Notes under the pieces: generated by a model
Seen by the model: the letters and a program-made list of their open reading frames with translations, nothing else
Told to the model about the DNA's origin: nothing
Databases searched by the model: none
Translations under genes and position numbers: made by a program
Shown here: piece by piece, positions 32,014 through 40,910 of the stretch
Position numbering within the stretch: the first letter of the stretch is position 1
Layout of the letters: each line of letters begins with the position of its first letter
Assembly (NCBI RefSeq): GCF_903819165.1
Contig: NZ_CAIJCS010000020.1
Coordinates: 1 to 51,240 of the forward strand
Origin: Aedoeadaptatus nemausensis
Lineage (GTDB): Bacteria > Bacillota > Clostridia > Tissierellales > Peptoniphilaceae
Direction of reading: 5' to 3'
Length of the DNA: 51,240 bases

Positions 32014-32817
32014 ATGAAAAAAATAGTAGTAACTGCCCTTGCGTGTATGTTAATGCTTACAGGTTGCGGCGGTGGTAAAACGGCCAAAACCGAAGATGAT
32101 CCCAAGGAGATTAAGATCGGCACCATGTCCATTGTTGAGCCTATCGTCAATATGCTTGCTGAAGGCCTCGAAAAAGACGGCTATAAAATTACGCCGGTAC
32201 TTTTTGACGGCAATCACTTGCCTGCAACCGCATTAAGTGAAGGATCTGTAGACGGTGTTATCTTAAACCATAAACCTTGGATGGAAACATTTAATAAGGA
32301 AAACAACACAAATCTTGTCATGCCCGAACCCTATATGTATCACGGCACCAATGCTTTATACTCCAATAAGTATGACGATATTTCTGAGATTCCCGACGGA
32401 GCCAAGATAGCAGTTCCCGGTGACCCCATCAATTTAGACAGAAGTTTAAAATTGCTGCAAGGCCTCGGTTTTATTAAATTACAAGAGGGCAAAGAAGGTA
32501 TGTACACACCTGTCGACATTGTAGAAAACACGAAGAACATCGAGATTATAGAAACAGAAATTACCGCTACAGTTAGAAGTATGGACGATGTGGACGCTTT
32601 ATTCAGTGGTGCTGCATATATTAAGGAAGCAGGATATGATCACAAACATCCTCTATACTTCGATCCTACGAATATGGACTATCCCCTCGGTTTAATTGTC
32701 AATAAAGGGGATGAAGACAAACCTTGGGTAAAAAAGGTTTTAGAATATCAACAAACTCAAGAGTTTAAAGATAAGTTCAACGAACACTTTGACCAAACCT
32801 ATATTCTTTATGAATAA
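32014..32817 (+). CDS. metQ: Methionine-binding lipoprotein MetQ (NlpA family)
   Basis: A 267-residue surface lipoprotein with lipobox LTGC after a hydrophobic signal (cleavage before C18). NlpA features include IKIGTMSIVEPIVNMLAEGL, VDGVILNHKPWMETFN and KIAVPGDPINLDRSLKLLQG. It delivers L- or D-methionine to MetNI. ACAGGAGG precedes the ATG. Its last codons (TATGAATAAAAT) are duplicated at the start of the next gene. Confidence 0.94.
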   Translation: MKKIVVTALACMLMLTGCGGGKTAKTEDDPKEIKIGTMSIVEPIVNMLAEGLEKDGYKITPVLFDGNHLPATALSEGSVDGVILNHKPWMETFNKENNTNLVMPEPYMYHGTNALYSNKYDDISEIPDGAKIAVPGDPINLDRSLKLLQGLGFIKLQEGKEGMYTPVDIVENTKNIEIIETEITATVRSMDDVDALFSGAAYIKEAGYDHKHPLYFDPTNMDYPLGLIVNKGDEDKPWVKKVLEYQQTQEFKDKFNEHFDQTYILYE

Positions 32818-32825
32818 AATCTATT

Positions 32826-33632
32826 ATGAATAAAATTCAAAGAAATGTTGATCGACTGGAGTGCCTTTTAGATTTAGAGAGGGAAATAGTCGGTGTAAGG
32901 TTCTTATTCTCCGAAGAAGAGTTCAATGAATCACAGTTTAATCCTCTAAAAAATAAAATGTCCTATTGCACAACCGTGAGTAGAGCAACTCAAGGTAATA
33001 ACTATAAAATAAGATTAGAAAACTTTGCTTGCTCGGCTGCAGCCAATGCTTTAGGACTCTATAAGATGACACCGATAAAAGAGTTCGGTTATGCTCGACT
33101 CAGGTCAGGAACCTACGATAATCTAGGTGTCAGTCGCCAAATTTCCAAGTCTATGGTTTATTGCCCCGAGGGGATGTACGGATTAGAGGTAGCTCCATTA
33201 AGAGAGTTCGATGAAGATCCTCACATTGTAATTTTCATCACGAATCCCTTTAATGCCATGCGTATCTCCCAAGGCTATGCTTACTTTCACGGGCATGTAA
33301 AAAATGTTCAATTTGCAGGAATGCAAGCTTTATGCCAAGAGTGCACCTCGTATCCCTTCGAAATGGATACTTTAAACATCTCTATGATGTGTTCGGGTAC
33401 CAGAATGTTGGGAAGATGGAGCGATTCAGAATTAGGAATCGGTCTACCTTTTCACCTGTTGGATTCTTTGGTAGAAGGTATTAAAAAAACGGTAAATCCC
33501 CTGGAGCGCAATAAGCGGAAAAAAGTAATTGAAGAGCGCTTAGAAGAAAAAGGTTTATCCGAGGAATTGTCTATCGAGTATGATAAAAACTACGATGACG
33601 GACTTTACATGGGTATTCCGGAAACTAAATAG
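32826..33632 (+). CDS. DUF169 family protein
   Basis: A 268-residue cytoplasmic protein of the uncharacterised DUF169/COG2043 family. Conserved Cys lie in MSYCTTVSRA, NFACSAAANALGL, VYCPEGMYGLE, ALCQECTSYP and MMCSGTRMLG, suggesting metal or Fe-S binding, though no cofactor is established to my knowledge. It follows metQ by eight bases and shares its AT-rich composition. The ribosome binding site is weak, so coupling to metQ is likely. A link to methionine or organosulfur use is inferred only from position. Confidence 0.88.
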   Translation: MNKIQRNVDRLECLLDLEREIVGVRFLFSEEEFNESQFNPLKNKMSYCTTVSRATQGNNYKIRLENFACSAAANALGLYKMTPIKEFGYARLRSGTYDNLGVSRQISKSMVYCPEGMYGLEVAPLREFDEDPHIVIFITNPFNAMRISQGYAYFHGHVKNVQFAGMQALCQECTSYPFEMDTLNISMMCSGTRMLGRWSDSELGIGLPFHLLDSLVEGIKKTVNPLERNKRKKVIEERLEEKGLSEELSIEYDKNYDDGLYMGIPETK

Positions 33633-33664
33633 CACGTTCTTTATTTGAAGTTCTCCTAATAAGG

Positions 33665-33699
33665 AAGACATTTTTCCTCCGGGAAAGATGTCTTTTTTT
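33665..33699 (+). terminator. Terminator after metNIQ-DUF169
   Basis: AAGACATTTTTCC pairs with GGAAAGATGTCTT (13 bp, one T-G) and is followed by T bases. Confidence 0.9.
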
Positions 33700-33758
33700 G
33701 CGTTCAAGTTTATAATAGTAAATAAGGATTCTCATTTAGTTATGTAATCGAGGCGCTT

Positions 33759-34478
33759 ATGAAGGGGAATGGCTACATTACTGTAAAGGATGGCACGCGG
33801 ATTTTTTATACGATTTTCGGCGACGGTGAGCCGGTTTTATTTTTACACGGCAATGGGGGGAGCAGCCGCTTTTTTCAATACCAGGTCGGATCTTTTAGAA
33901 AGGCGTTTCAGCTGGTTTTTATCGACAGCCGAGGCCACGGAAAGAGTACGAACTCAGGGCATCGCCTGGATTTCGATTTAATGGCCGAAGATACGAAGGA
34001 AGTTTTAGACGCTTTGGGTTTTCGCAAGGTATCCATTGTGGGATTTTCCGACGGAGCGAATCTGGCCATGGTCTTTGCCGCTCGCTTTCCGAACTATGTA
34101 GAAAAGCTTGTTTTAAATTCCGGCAATTTGTTTTTTAAAGGTACTAAGTGGTATAGCCGAATTCTTTCTTATCTTCAATATGGCATGAATGCTTTTTTAC
34201 ATAGATTTTCTCACCGCTTCAAGGATTCAAAGCTTCAGGCGGAGTTACTTTTAGAAGACGTAGTTCTCCCGCCGCAGGAATTAAAGAGCGTTCGTGCTCC
34301 GTCTCTTGTGATCGTCGGCGAAAGGGATCTTATCGAGAGTTCCCATTCAAAATACATCGCTTCCTTGCTCCCCAACAGTACGTTTGTTGAAGTGCCTCGG
34401 GAAGGTCATAATTTGGCGCGTACCGATGCGCCAATGTTTAATCAAATCGTTCTTTCATTTTTAAGAGGAGAGTTATGA
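33759..34478 (+). CDS. Alpha/beta-fold hydrolase
   Basis: A 239-residue hydrolase of the alpha/beta superfamily. The oxyanion motif is HGNGGSS near residue 30. The nucleophile elbow is GFSDG (Ser near 97). The acid is in GERDLIESS and the His in REGHNLARTD near the C-terminus. No signal peptide. Substrate unknown. It overlaps mprF by four bases, so the two proteins are made together. TATAAT at 33711-33716 may be the -10. Confidence 0.92.
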   Translation: MKGNGYITVKDGTRIFYTIFGDGEPVLFLHGNGGSSRFFQYQVGSFRKAFQLVFIDSRGHGKSTNSGHRLDFDLMAEDTKEVLDALGFRKVSIVGFSDGANLAMVFAARFPNYVEKLVLNSGNLFFKGTKWYSRILSYLQYGMNAFLHRFSHRFKDSKLQAELLLEDVVLPPQELKSVRAPSLVIVGERDLIESSHSKYIASLLPNSTFVEVPREGHNLARTDAPMFNQIVLSFLRGEL

Positions 34479-36991
34479 AAAAACTTATCCAAGGTGTGAA
34501 AAAATACATCGAACCGTTATTTATTTTATCGGTGTTTATTCTCGTGGTGTTGGAGTTTAAAAGTTTGTCGAAGGAAATTTCCTATGATAAATTGACCTCC
34601 GTGTTGCAAGGTGTATCGCCTTTTATAGTGGCTTTTTTACTTTTGGTAGGTGTGGTGGCGGTTTTGCCCATGCTCCGATATGAAGTGATTTTAAATCGCT
34701 TAATCCACGGGGAACACGACAAGCGCTATCTTTACGAGACTAGCTACACGATCAACACTATGAATAATCTCATCGGTTTCGGCGGGATTATTAATATGGG
34801 GCTCAGAAATTATTATTATGGCGATAAGAAAAATAAGGTAGAACTATTTAAGGTTATCGTGGAAACCCATATTTATCATCTGATGGGTATTTCCATTCTT
34901 TCGGCATTGGCCCTTCTCTATATTGCCTGGATGAAGGACTCCGCCGCCACCGGGTATGTGCCCTGGCTCATAGGGGGCGTCCTATATACTCCCACGGTTA
35001 TTTTATTTTCCAATCGCAAGCGGGGAGAAGGAAAGCGGGTGCCTCGGTGGGCTCAAAGGGAATTGGCCCTTACGTCGTTTTCGGAGTGGTGCGGCGCCTT
35101 CGCCACTTTCCTCCTGATCGGGAAATGTATGGGTGTGGATTTCCATTCTGTACAGGTGCTTACAGTCATTGTGGCTACGAGTATTATAGGTATGGTGTCC
35201 ATGATGCCGGGTGGCCTCGGTTCTTTCGACCTTATGACCCTGGTAGGCCTCGGAAACCTGGGCGTCGATTATGAGACGGTACTGGCCTGGCTTCTTTTAT
35301 ATCGCTTGTTTTATTATGTGGTGCCCTTTGTAATCGGCCTATACTTTTTCATCAAACATTTCGGCCGCAGTTTTAATGAAGAAAACGACGGCGTACCGGC
35401 GGAGTTTTTAAAATCCATCGGCCACGATATTTGTTCCTTGATGATGTATTTATTCGGAATTTTTATGATTTTATCCGCCACCATCCCGGATGAGGTGAAT
35501 ACGATCAAGTGGCTCGCGAAATTAAATCCCATCCACGCCAACATTTTATATCAGTTCCCCAGCATTCTTTTGGGGCTCGTCTTTATTCTCTTGGGTCGAG
35601 TGAATATCGAGCATCAAAAAAGGGCCTTTAAGCCCACGATTTTGTTTTTGGCAATAACTTTTCTTTATGCCGCCTTTACGGGATTCGGCATCATTACCTA
35701 TGTCTATCTTGTTTTATTAACTGTACTTACGATTTCTACGCGGAAAGATCTTTACAGAACCCAATTTATTTATCGGGCCGAAAGTTTGACAATAGACCTT
35801 GCAATCGCTCTATTCTTCGGCATGCTCTACTTACTTTCCATCGCCAACAAGGCGAAGGGTATGCGGCTTTTATACCGCGCCAAGGATTTTATCGTGGTGC
35901 CCTTCGAAGAAAATTGGCTCAGAATCAGCTTCCTTATCGTCGTCAGTGCGGCGGTGATCTACGCTCTTTTATATTACATGCGAGGTAAAAGAGAGAAAGT
36001 AGGGGAGGCACCGGATCTCGAACGAGTGGAGCGCTTGCTGGAAACCTACGGCGGTGATTTGGATGCGGGCCTGGTTTTTCTAGGCGATAAGGAGCTTTAC
36101 TGGTATACGGTGGACGGGGAAGATCGCTGCGCCATTCAGCTGAAAACTGAATCGGATAATGTCATCGTCATGGGGGAACCTATGGGAAGTCCCGAAGATG
36201 TGGATGATTGCATTCGGGAATTTATCCGCCACGTAGACGTGCTCGGGTATGATCTCGTATTTTACGAGGTGTCCCGGGATTTCATTATGAAGCTGCACGA
36301 TTTCGGCTTCCACTTTATGAAATTCGGCGAGGCGGCCCTTGTCAATTTGGAGGAATTTTCTTTAGAAGGAAAGAGCAAAAAATCTTTCAGAAATACCATA
36401 AATAAAATAGAAAAGGAAGGCTATTCCTTTAAGATTCTGGAACCTCCCTATGATGAGAAAACCATGAAGGAATTACGGGGGATCTCCGACAAATGGCTCG
36501 GCAATCGCGGCGAAAAGGGATTTTCCTTGGGATTTTTCGACGAAAGCTACCTCAATCGCGGACCGATCGCCGTTGTGGAAGACGGGGAAGGGATTATCGT
36601 CTCCTTCGCCAATTTAATGCCCGTTTACAAAGAAGGCTACACCACCATCGATTTAATGCGCCACGACCCGGAAACTTCCCCGGGAGGTACTATGGACTAT
36701 CTCTTTTTAAATCTCTTTCTGTACTTTAAGGAGCGGGGCGCAAAGTGGTTCGATTTAGGCATGGCGCCTCTCGCCAATGTGGGCATCAACGACCACAGCT
36801 TTTTACAGGAAAAGCTGGCTTACTTCGTTTTTAAATTCGGAGGCAGCATTTATTCTTTCGAAGGGCTTCGGACCTACAAGAGTAAATTTGCCGATCGTTG
36901 GGATGCAAAATATACGGGCTACAGCCATCGCGCCAATTTATTCTACACAGTGGTAAGCTTGGTGCGGGTCGATCGTAGACCGGGGAAATAA
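34475..36991 (+). CDS. mprF: Lysylphosphatidylglycerol synthase/flippase MprF
   Basis: An 838-residue membrane protein of the length usual for MprF. The N-terminal about 500 residues form the multi-helix flippase domain, with YTINTMNNLIGFGGIINMGLR and the MMPGGLGSFDLMTLVGL segment. The C-terminal about 310 residues are the cytosolic DUF2156/GNAT-like synthase, which moves an amino acid from aminoacyl-tRNA onto phosphatidylglycerol; SKKSFRNTINKIEKEGYSF and FDLGMAPLANVG are typical. Charge modification of lipids gives resistance to cationic peptides in other Firmicutes. The amino acid used (Lys or Ala) cannot be told from sequence. Confidence 0.95.
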   Translation: MKKLIQGVKKYIEPLFILSVFILVVLEFKSLSKEISYDKLTSVLQGVSPFIVAFLLLVGVVAVLPMLRYEVILNRLIHGEHDKRYLYETSYTINTMNNLIGFGGIINMGLRNYYYGDKKNKVELFKVIVETHIYHLMGISILSALALLYIAWMKDSAATGYVPWLIGGVLYTPTVILFSNRKRGEGKRVPRWAQRELALTSFSEWCGAFATFLLIGKCMGVDFHSVQVLTVIVATSIIGMVSMMPGGLGSFDLMTLVGLGNLGVDYETVLAWLLLYRLFYYVVPFVIGLYFFIKHFGRSFNEENDGVPAEFLKSIGHDICSLMMYLFGIFMILSATIPDEVNTIKWLAKLNPIHANILYQFPSILLGLVFILLGRVNIEHQKRAFKPTILFLAITFLYAAFTGFGIITYVYLVLLTVLTISTRKDLYRTQFIYRAESLTIDLAIALFFGMLYLLSIANKAKGMRLLYRAKDFIVVPFEENWLRISFLIVVSAAVIYALLYYMRGKREKVGEAPDLERVERLLETYGGDLDAGLVFLGDKELYWYTVDGEDRCAIQLKTESDNVIVMGEPMGSPEDVDDCIREFIRHVDVLGYDLVFYEVSRDFIMKLHDFGFHFMKFGEAALVNLEEFSLEGKSKKSFRNTINKIEKEGYSFKILEPPYDEKTMKELRGISDKWLGNRGEKGFSLGFFDESYLNRGPIAVVEDGEGIIVSFANLMPVYKEGYTTIDLMRHDPETSPGGTMDYLFLNLFLYFKERGAKWFDLGMAPLANVGINDHSFLQEKLAYFVFKFGGSIYSFEGLRTYKSKFADRWDAKYTGYSHRANLFYTVVSLVRVDRRPGK

Positions 36992-36992
36992 A

Positions 36993-37922
36993 TTAGCGCA
37001 TTTTCTTTTCGATGCGCGTTATAATATCGTCGCCGGACATAAGGGATTTTAAATTGTCCCGGTCCAAGAGGAGGATTTTGTTTTCCTGCAGCGTTTTTTT
37101 CGCCTTGCGATCCAGTACGGCGGAATCCATTAGGAGGACTTTCTTTTCCCGAACCTTCTTCGGGAAATGCTTCAGGATCTTCTCCAGATCTTCCTTTCGC
37201 GCTACGCCTTCAACATCGATGCGTTTAATCTCAACGGCATAGATATCTTTCCCTTTTTTCATCTTAAAATCGTAGGGAAGATTCGGGTTCTCGTAATCGT
37301 TATCGATGATGTCGTAACCGCAGCGGGAAAAGGCGATGGCCGCCAAGCGTTCGTGGGTCAATTCTTCCTCTAAAAGCTTCAGTGCCCTTACGAGATGAAG
37401 AGGGTCCAGCTTTAATACGGCGGTACAGCCGTAGCCATTTTCGTTTTTCGGAAAGTGCTTTACATCGAAGGCGATAATGCGCTCGTCTACTACTGTAAAA
37501 TGACCGTGGGCGATAGCGTTTCGCATATGGCGAAGGAGGGCGGAAATTTTCGTTTCTTTCTCCGCCGTCGTGAGGATGATTTTCTGACAGCGGGTGCAAA
37601 TAGATTCTGTATAATAGTCCACAATGTCGTCGTCGATATAATCGAGGAAGAGAATGTCTTCTTTGTTTAAATGGAGGGCGTCGGCTATAAGGCCGAAGCT
37701 GAAATTCTCGTAGAGAGGTTCGGTTACGAGGACATTGGAGGGGGACTGGAAGGAATTAATATTCGGTACGTACCACAAGAGATATTCCAGTGCCTTGGTG
37801 AGATCCTTCGACAGAGGAAGGGGTCTTGGGTCGTGGGCGAGGGAGTATTTTTTCTTAATGTGGCGGTCGCAATTATAGTCAAAATTTTTAAAATGGGGAA
37901 GATACCCGTTATGATTACCCAT
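36993..37922 (-). CDS. Putative HEPN - PD-(D/E)XK nuclease fusion protein
   Basis: A 309-residue protein with no known name. The middle carries RHMRNAIAHGHF, where R134-N-x-x-x-H139 matches the Rx4-6H motif of HEPN ribonucleases; a CxxC (C109/C112) precedes it. The C-terminal third looks like a PD-(D/E)XK nuclease core of the Mrr type: D218 in LPYDFKMKKG, then E231-I-K233 in YAVEIKR, followed by helices and KVLLMDSAVLDRKA. No signal peptide or membrane segment. A single gene with its own consensus-like promoter, between mprF (one base away, convergent) and rplM. Such domain pairs occur in abortive infection and restriction systems; that role is inference. It could equally be a housekeeping RNA or DNA repair factor. 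Confidence 0.85.
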   Translation of the reverse strand: MGNHNGYLPHFKNFDYNCDRHIKKKYSLAHDPRPLPLSKDLTKALEYLLWYVPNINSFQSPSNVLVTEPLYENFSFGLIADALHLNKEDILFLDYIDDDIVDYYTESICTRCQKIILTTAEKETKISALLRHMRNAIAHGHFTVVDERIIAFDVKHFPKNENGYGCTAVLKLDPLHLVRALKLLEEELTHERLAAIAFSRCGYDIIDNDYENPNLPYDFKMKKGKDIYAVEIKRIDVEGVARKEDLEKILKHFPKKVREKKVLLMDSAVLDRKAKKTLQENKILLLDRDNLKSLMSGDDIITRIEKKMR

Positions 37923-37950
37923 GGGTCACATCCTTTCTCGTGTTACTTTT

Positions 37951-37979
37951 ATTATAATCATATAAGAATAATTCGCCAA
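37951..37979 (-). promoter_or_regulatory. Promoter of the HEPN-nuclease gene
   Basis: On the minus strand TTGGCG and TATAAT are 17 bp apart, about 30 bases before the ATG. AAAGGATG serves as ribosome binding site. It is divergent from the rplM promoter 32 bp away. Confidence 0.7.
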
Positions 37980-38010
37980 TGAGAAAACCGCATAAATTAG
38001 CGGAAACCCC

Positions 38011-38039
38011 TTGACAGATTATGAATATTGCCCTATACT
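38011..38039 (+). promoter_or_regulatory. Promoter of rplM-rpsI
   Basis: TTGACA (38011-38016) and TATACT (38034-38039) are 17 bp apart. Predicted start near 38046, leaving a leader of about 64 bases with a weak AAAAG/CTTTT stem that could be an L13-type leader (not confirmed). Confidence 0.88.
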
Positions 38040-38109
38040 AATTGCTAGTGTTTTAAAAGCCCCGGAAACTTTTGAACATTGTCCCTTGTGATGAACAGGA
38101 GGTTTTCTG

Positions 38110-38538
38110 ATGAAGACAACCATGGCGAAAGCCAATGAAGTAGATAGAAAATGGTACGTCATCGACGCTGAAGGCAAAGTCCTCGGTCGTTTAGCTACAG
38201 AAGTTGCTAATATTTTACGCGGTAAAAACAAGCCGATTTACACCCCTCATGTGGACACGGGTGATTTCGTCATCGTAATTAACGCTGAAAAGGTAAAACT
38301 TACCGGCAACAAGTGGGATGACAAGATTCACGCTTACCACACCGGTTACCCGGGTGGACGTCGCGAAGTTGCTTACAATGAAATTCGCGAAAAGCATCCC
38401 GAACGCGTTATCGAATACGCTGTAAAGGGTATGCTTCCCAAAAATCGTTTGGGCCGCTCCATGTTTACGAAGCTGAAAGTGTATGCAGGATCCGAGCATC
38501 CTCACGCAGCTCAAAAACCGGAAAACTACGAAGTGTAA
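38110..38538 (+). CDS. rplM: 50S ribosomal protein L13
   Basis: A 142-residue L13 starting [20 protein letters not shown], with the family core [17 protein letters not shown] and [16 protein letters not shown]. It is an early assembly protein of the 50S subunit. AGGAGG precedes the ATG. rpsI follows 16 bases after the stop; the rplM-rpsI pair is conserved in bacteria. Confidence 0.98.
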   Translation: MKTTMAKANEVDRKWYVIDAEGKVLGRLATEVANILRGKNKPIYTPHVDTGDFVIVINAEKVKLTGNKWDDKIHAYHTGYPGGRREVAYNEIREKHPERVIEYAVKGMLPKNRLGRSMFTKLKVYAGSEHPHAAQKPENYEV

Positions 38539-38554
38539 GGGAAGGGTGATTTAG

Positions 38555-38944
38555 ATGGCAGAACAATACAGAGCAACAGGCAGAAGAAAGACATCGGTCG
38601 CTCAAGTTAGATTACTATCCGGTAGCGGCAAGTTCCTCGTAAATGGCAGAGAACTCGAAGACTTCTTCGGTTACGAAACATTACGTGCCGTAGCAAAAGA
38701 ACCGCTAACTATTACCGAAACCGAAGGTGAATACGACGTACTCGTTAAGGTTAACGGCGGTGGCTACACCGGTCAAGCAGGCGCAATCCGCATGGGTCTT
38801 GCACGTGCATTACAAGACATGAACCCGGATTTCCGCCCGATTCTTAAAAAAGCAGGTTTCTTAACCCGCGATCCGAGAATGAAGGAAAGAAAGAAATACG
38901 GCTTGAAAAAAGCGCGTAAATCTCCCCAATTCTCCAAACGTTAA
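38555..38944 (+). CDS. rpsI: 30S ribosomal protein S9
   Basis: A 129-residue S9 with [17 protein letters not shown] at the start, [18 protein letters not shown] in the middle and the basic C-terminus [18 protein letters not shown] whose final Lys-Arg reaches the P-site tRNA. Second gene of the rplM operon, followed by a TTCG-loop terminator. Confidence 0.98.
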   Translation: MAEQYRATGRRKTSVAQVRLLSGSGKFLVNGRELEDFFGYETLRAVAKEPLTITETEGEYDVLVKVNGGGYTGQAGAIRMGLARALQDMNPDFRPILKKAGFLTRDPRMKERKKYGLKKARKSPQFSKR

Positions 38945-38951
38945 GATACAA

Positions 38952-38981
38952 AAATTCCGCATCTTCGGATGCGGCTTTTTT
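38952..38981 (+). terminator. Terminator after rpsI
   Basis: CCGCATC-TTCG-GATGCGG followed by C and a T-run. The TTCG tetraloop makes it very stable. Confidence 0.93.
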
Positions 38982-39080
38982 ATTGCGAAAATTTCTTGAA
39001 TCGATAGATTATAACAAAACAGATATGGAAGTGGTTGAAAATATTTTAATCAATGACGAAGTGAATTATACAAAAGTTAG

Positions 39081-39108
39081 TTGAAAAAAGAACGAGCGGT
39101 TGTATAAT
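39081..39108 (+). promoter_or_regulatory. Promoter of the stalk-domain protein gene
   Basis: TTGAAA (39081-39086) and TATAAT (39103-39108) are 16 bp apart; start near 39115, about 38 bases before the ATG. Confidence 0.75.
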
Positions 39109-39152
39109 AAAAAAAGAAATCTCTTTTGATCAAGTAAATAAGGAGGCATTCG

Positions 39153-39932
39153 ATGAAAAAGACAGCCCTATTCTTATTATGTTTGTTGCTCCTTCCCTCG
39201 GTGGTGCAAGCGAAGGGACCGAGCCCTATCAATATTTACGTTAACGGCCGCGAATTATTGACAGAAGATGTAATGCCCGTTATTCGTCGCGACCGTACAT
39301 ACTTGCCCTTACGCGCAGTTACTGAAGAGCTGGGTTATACCGTGAAGTGGGATCAGGTCAAAAAAGAAGTTACATTGACGAAGGATAAAAAGACGGTCGT
39401 CATGACCATTGGAAAGAAATTTTATCGTCAAGAGGGCAAAAATGTGGCTATGGATGTAGTGCCTTATTTGGAAAAAGATCGTACCTTTATTCCGGCGCGG
39501 TACTTAGGGGAGGCGACGGGGCTTCCCGTCCAATGGATGGCGAAAGAGCGCATCGTAAGGGTGGGGACCTATCCTCAAAAAGATATTCCCGGAAGTGAAC
39601 GGGTGTATGTTAAAGAAGTCGACATGTCCTTTGCGGTGCCGAAGGATCTGAATGTGGTGTATAAGCTTGAAAACGGCGAACTCTATTTCTACGAAAAATC
39701 GAATGAAGAAAAGGGTAGCGACGGCTTTCTTTTCTCCCTTTCAAAAGTAAAAAATCCGAGGACCGATTGGGAGAATGGACCCGTTATCTTAGGATATAAA
39801 GACGGTATTTACTACGGAGCAGATTTTCGAGGAGATCCAGCGGAAATTCAAGACAAGATATTGAAGGCAAATTTTGAAAAGGCATATGATCGCATGGAAG
39901 AGATCTTAATGACGGTTCGGGCAGGGAAGTAA
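39153..39932 (+). CDS. Exported protein with copper amine oxidase N-terminal-like (stalk) domain
   Basis: A 259-residue secreted protein with a signal peptide (1-20, cleavage after VVQA). Residues about 27-135 form two copies of the Cu_amine_oxidN1/stalk motif: INIYVNGRELLTEDVMPVIR with RTYLPLRAVTEELGYTVKWD, then YLEKDRTFIPARYLGEATGL. This domain is common in Firmicute exported proteins and does not imply oxidase activity. The C-terminal half (about 145-259) is unrecognised. AAGGAGG precedes the ATG. Convergent with the anti-sigma gene. Confidence 0.9.
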   Translation: MKKTALFLLCLLLLPSVVQAKGPSPINIYVNGRELLTEDVMPVIRRDRTYLPLRAVTEELGYTVKWDQVKKEVTLTKDKKTVVMTIGKKFYRQEGKNVAMDVVPYLEKDRTFIPARYLGEATGLPVQWMAKERIVRVGTYPQKDIPGSERVYVKEVDMSFAVPKDLNVVYKLENGELYFYEKSNEEKGSDGFLFSLSKVKNPRTDWENGPVILGYKDGIYYGADFRGDPAEIQDKILKANFEKAYDRMEEILMTVRAGK

Positions 39933-39947
39933 CCATAGGCTGAATTT

Positions 39948-39977
39948 AAAAGTGTCGGTACAATACCGGCACTTTTT
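39948..39977 (+). terminator. Terminator after the stalk-domain gene
   Basis: A 13-bp stem AAAAGTGTCGGTA/TACCGGCACTTTT (one T-G pair) with CAA loop and trailing T. Confidence 0.9.
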
Positions 39978-40061
39978 GATTGCGGAAAAAGTGCTTGTTT
40001 GTCGCTTCTAGTAAAAAGGGAGGAATTAAAAAGCCGCCGGGGTTGCCGGCGGCGGTACAAT

Positions 40062-40910
40062 TTATTTCAGCAGATGCAAGTCTTTTACCATGGCGATGAG
40101 GTCGTCTTTGTCCGCGCCTCCGGCGGAAATGGAGAGGAGCAGGCCGTCTCGTTCGAAGTCGGCATTGTTGCCTTGAATGATCACCTTTACGCCGTCTACA
40201 TTTACTTCGTAGATTTTTTCTTCGCCGCCGGTTTCATAGGCGGTTTCGGGAGAGGAGATCCGCTCGTGGAGATGGATGGTCTTGCCGTCTTTTTCGTAGG
40301 TGAAGGAAACGTAATCGGAAAGTGTCCCCGGCTCGGCGAAGATTTCCGATTCCACGTAGTTGTATTTGTCCGAAAAGACCAGGGGATTGAAGTTTAATCG
40401 TTTGGCGATTTCTTCGATCGGCGCCTTGTCGCCTGCGGATGCCTTCTCTTCTCCTGCGTATTCGAAGGTAACTTCGCCGGTGTTTGCGTTATAGTCGGTG
40501 TGGACAATTTCACGGCCGTCTTTAGAATAGAGGGCTTCTTCTTCGGCCAGTGGTTTGCAGTTTGTAATTTCATTTCCGTTTTGATCAAAGATTTTTCCCT
40601 TTAGATAATCGGGCAAAGGCATTTTTTCAGGATCGGTAGTGAGTTCATCTTGGTTAACAACAATGCGGCCCGAGGGGCTTGCAACTCGTTTAACGGTTTC
40701 TACAATCTCTGAACCGAAACTCGTAAAGGGAAGGGTAAAGATGATAAGGGCGCAGGCAGCGGCGACGGCAGGTTTTCTATAGGATATTCTCTTTTTCTTT
40801 TTCATTTTAAGATGCACCTCTTCTTTGTCTTGTTTTGTGGATGAGTATAATTTTTTTAGCATTTCTTCCGTGGTTTCGGAAGACGGCGTGACATTACGTC
40901 GTTCCTTCAT
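40062..40910 (-). CDS. Putative membrane-bound anti-sigma factor
   Basis: A 282-residue protein with a cytoplasmic N-terminus (about 1-45, Lys-rich), one membrane helix (about 46-67, AVAAACALIIFTLPFTSFG) and a large extracytoplasmic domain. The start is chosen at the ATG after GGAGG, giving MKERRNVTPS; an ATG six codons upstream lacks such a site. The gene overlaps the upstream ECF sigma gene by 17 bases, the usual sigma/anti-sigma arrangement. The outer domain resembles DUF4367-type regions, but I cannot name the signal it senses. Confidence 0.82.
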   Translation of the reverse strand: MKERRNVTPSSETTEEMLKKLYSSTKQDKEEVHLKMKKKKRISYRKPAVAAACALIIFTLPFTSFGSEIVETVKRVASPSGRIVVNQDELTTDPEKMPLPDYLKGKIFDQNGNEITNCKPLAEEEALYSKDGREIVHTDYNANTGEVTFEYAGEEKASAGDKAPIEEIAKRLNFNPLVFSDKYNYVESEIFAEPGTLSDYVSFTYEKDGKTIHLHERISSPETAYETGGEEKIYEVNVDGVKVIIQGNNADFERDGLLLSISAGGADKDDLIAMVKDLHLLK

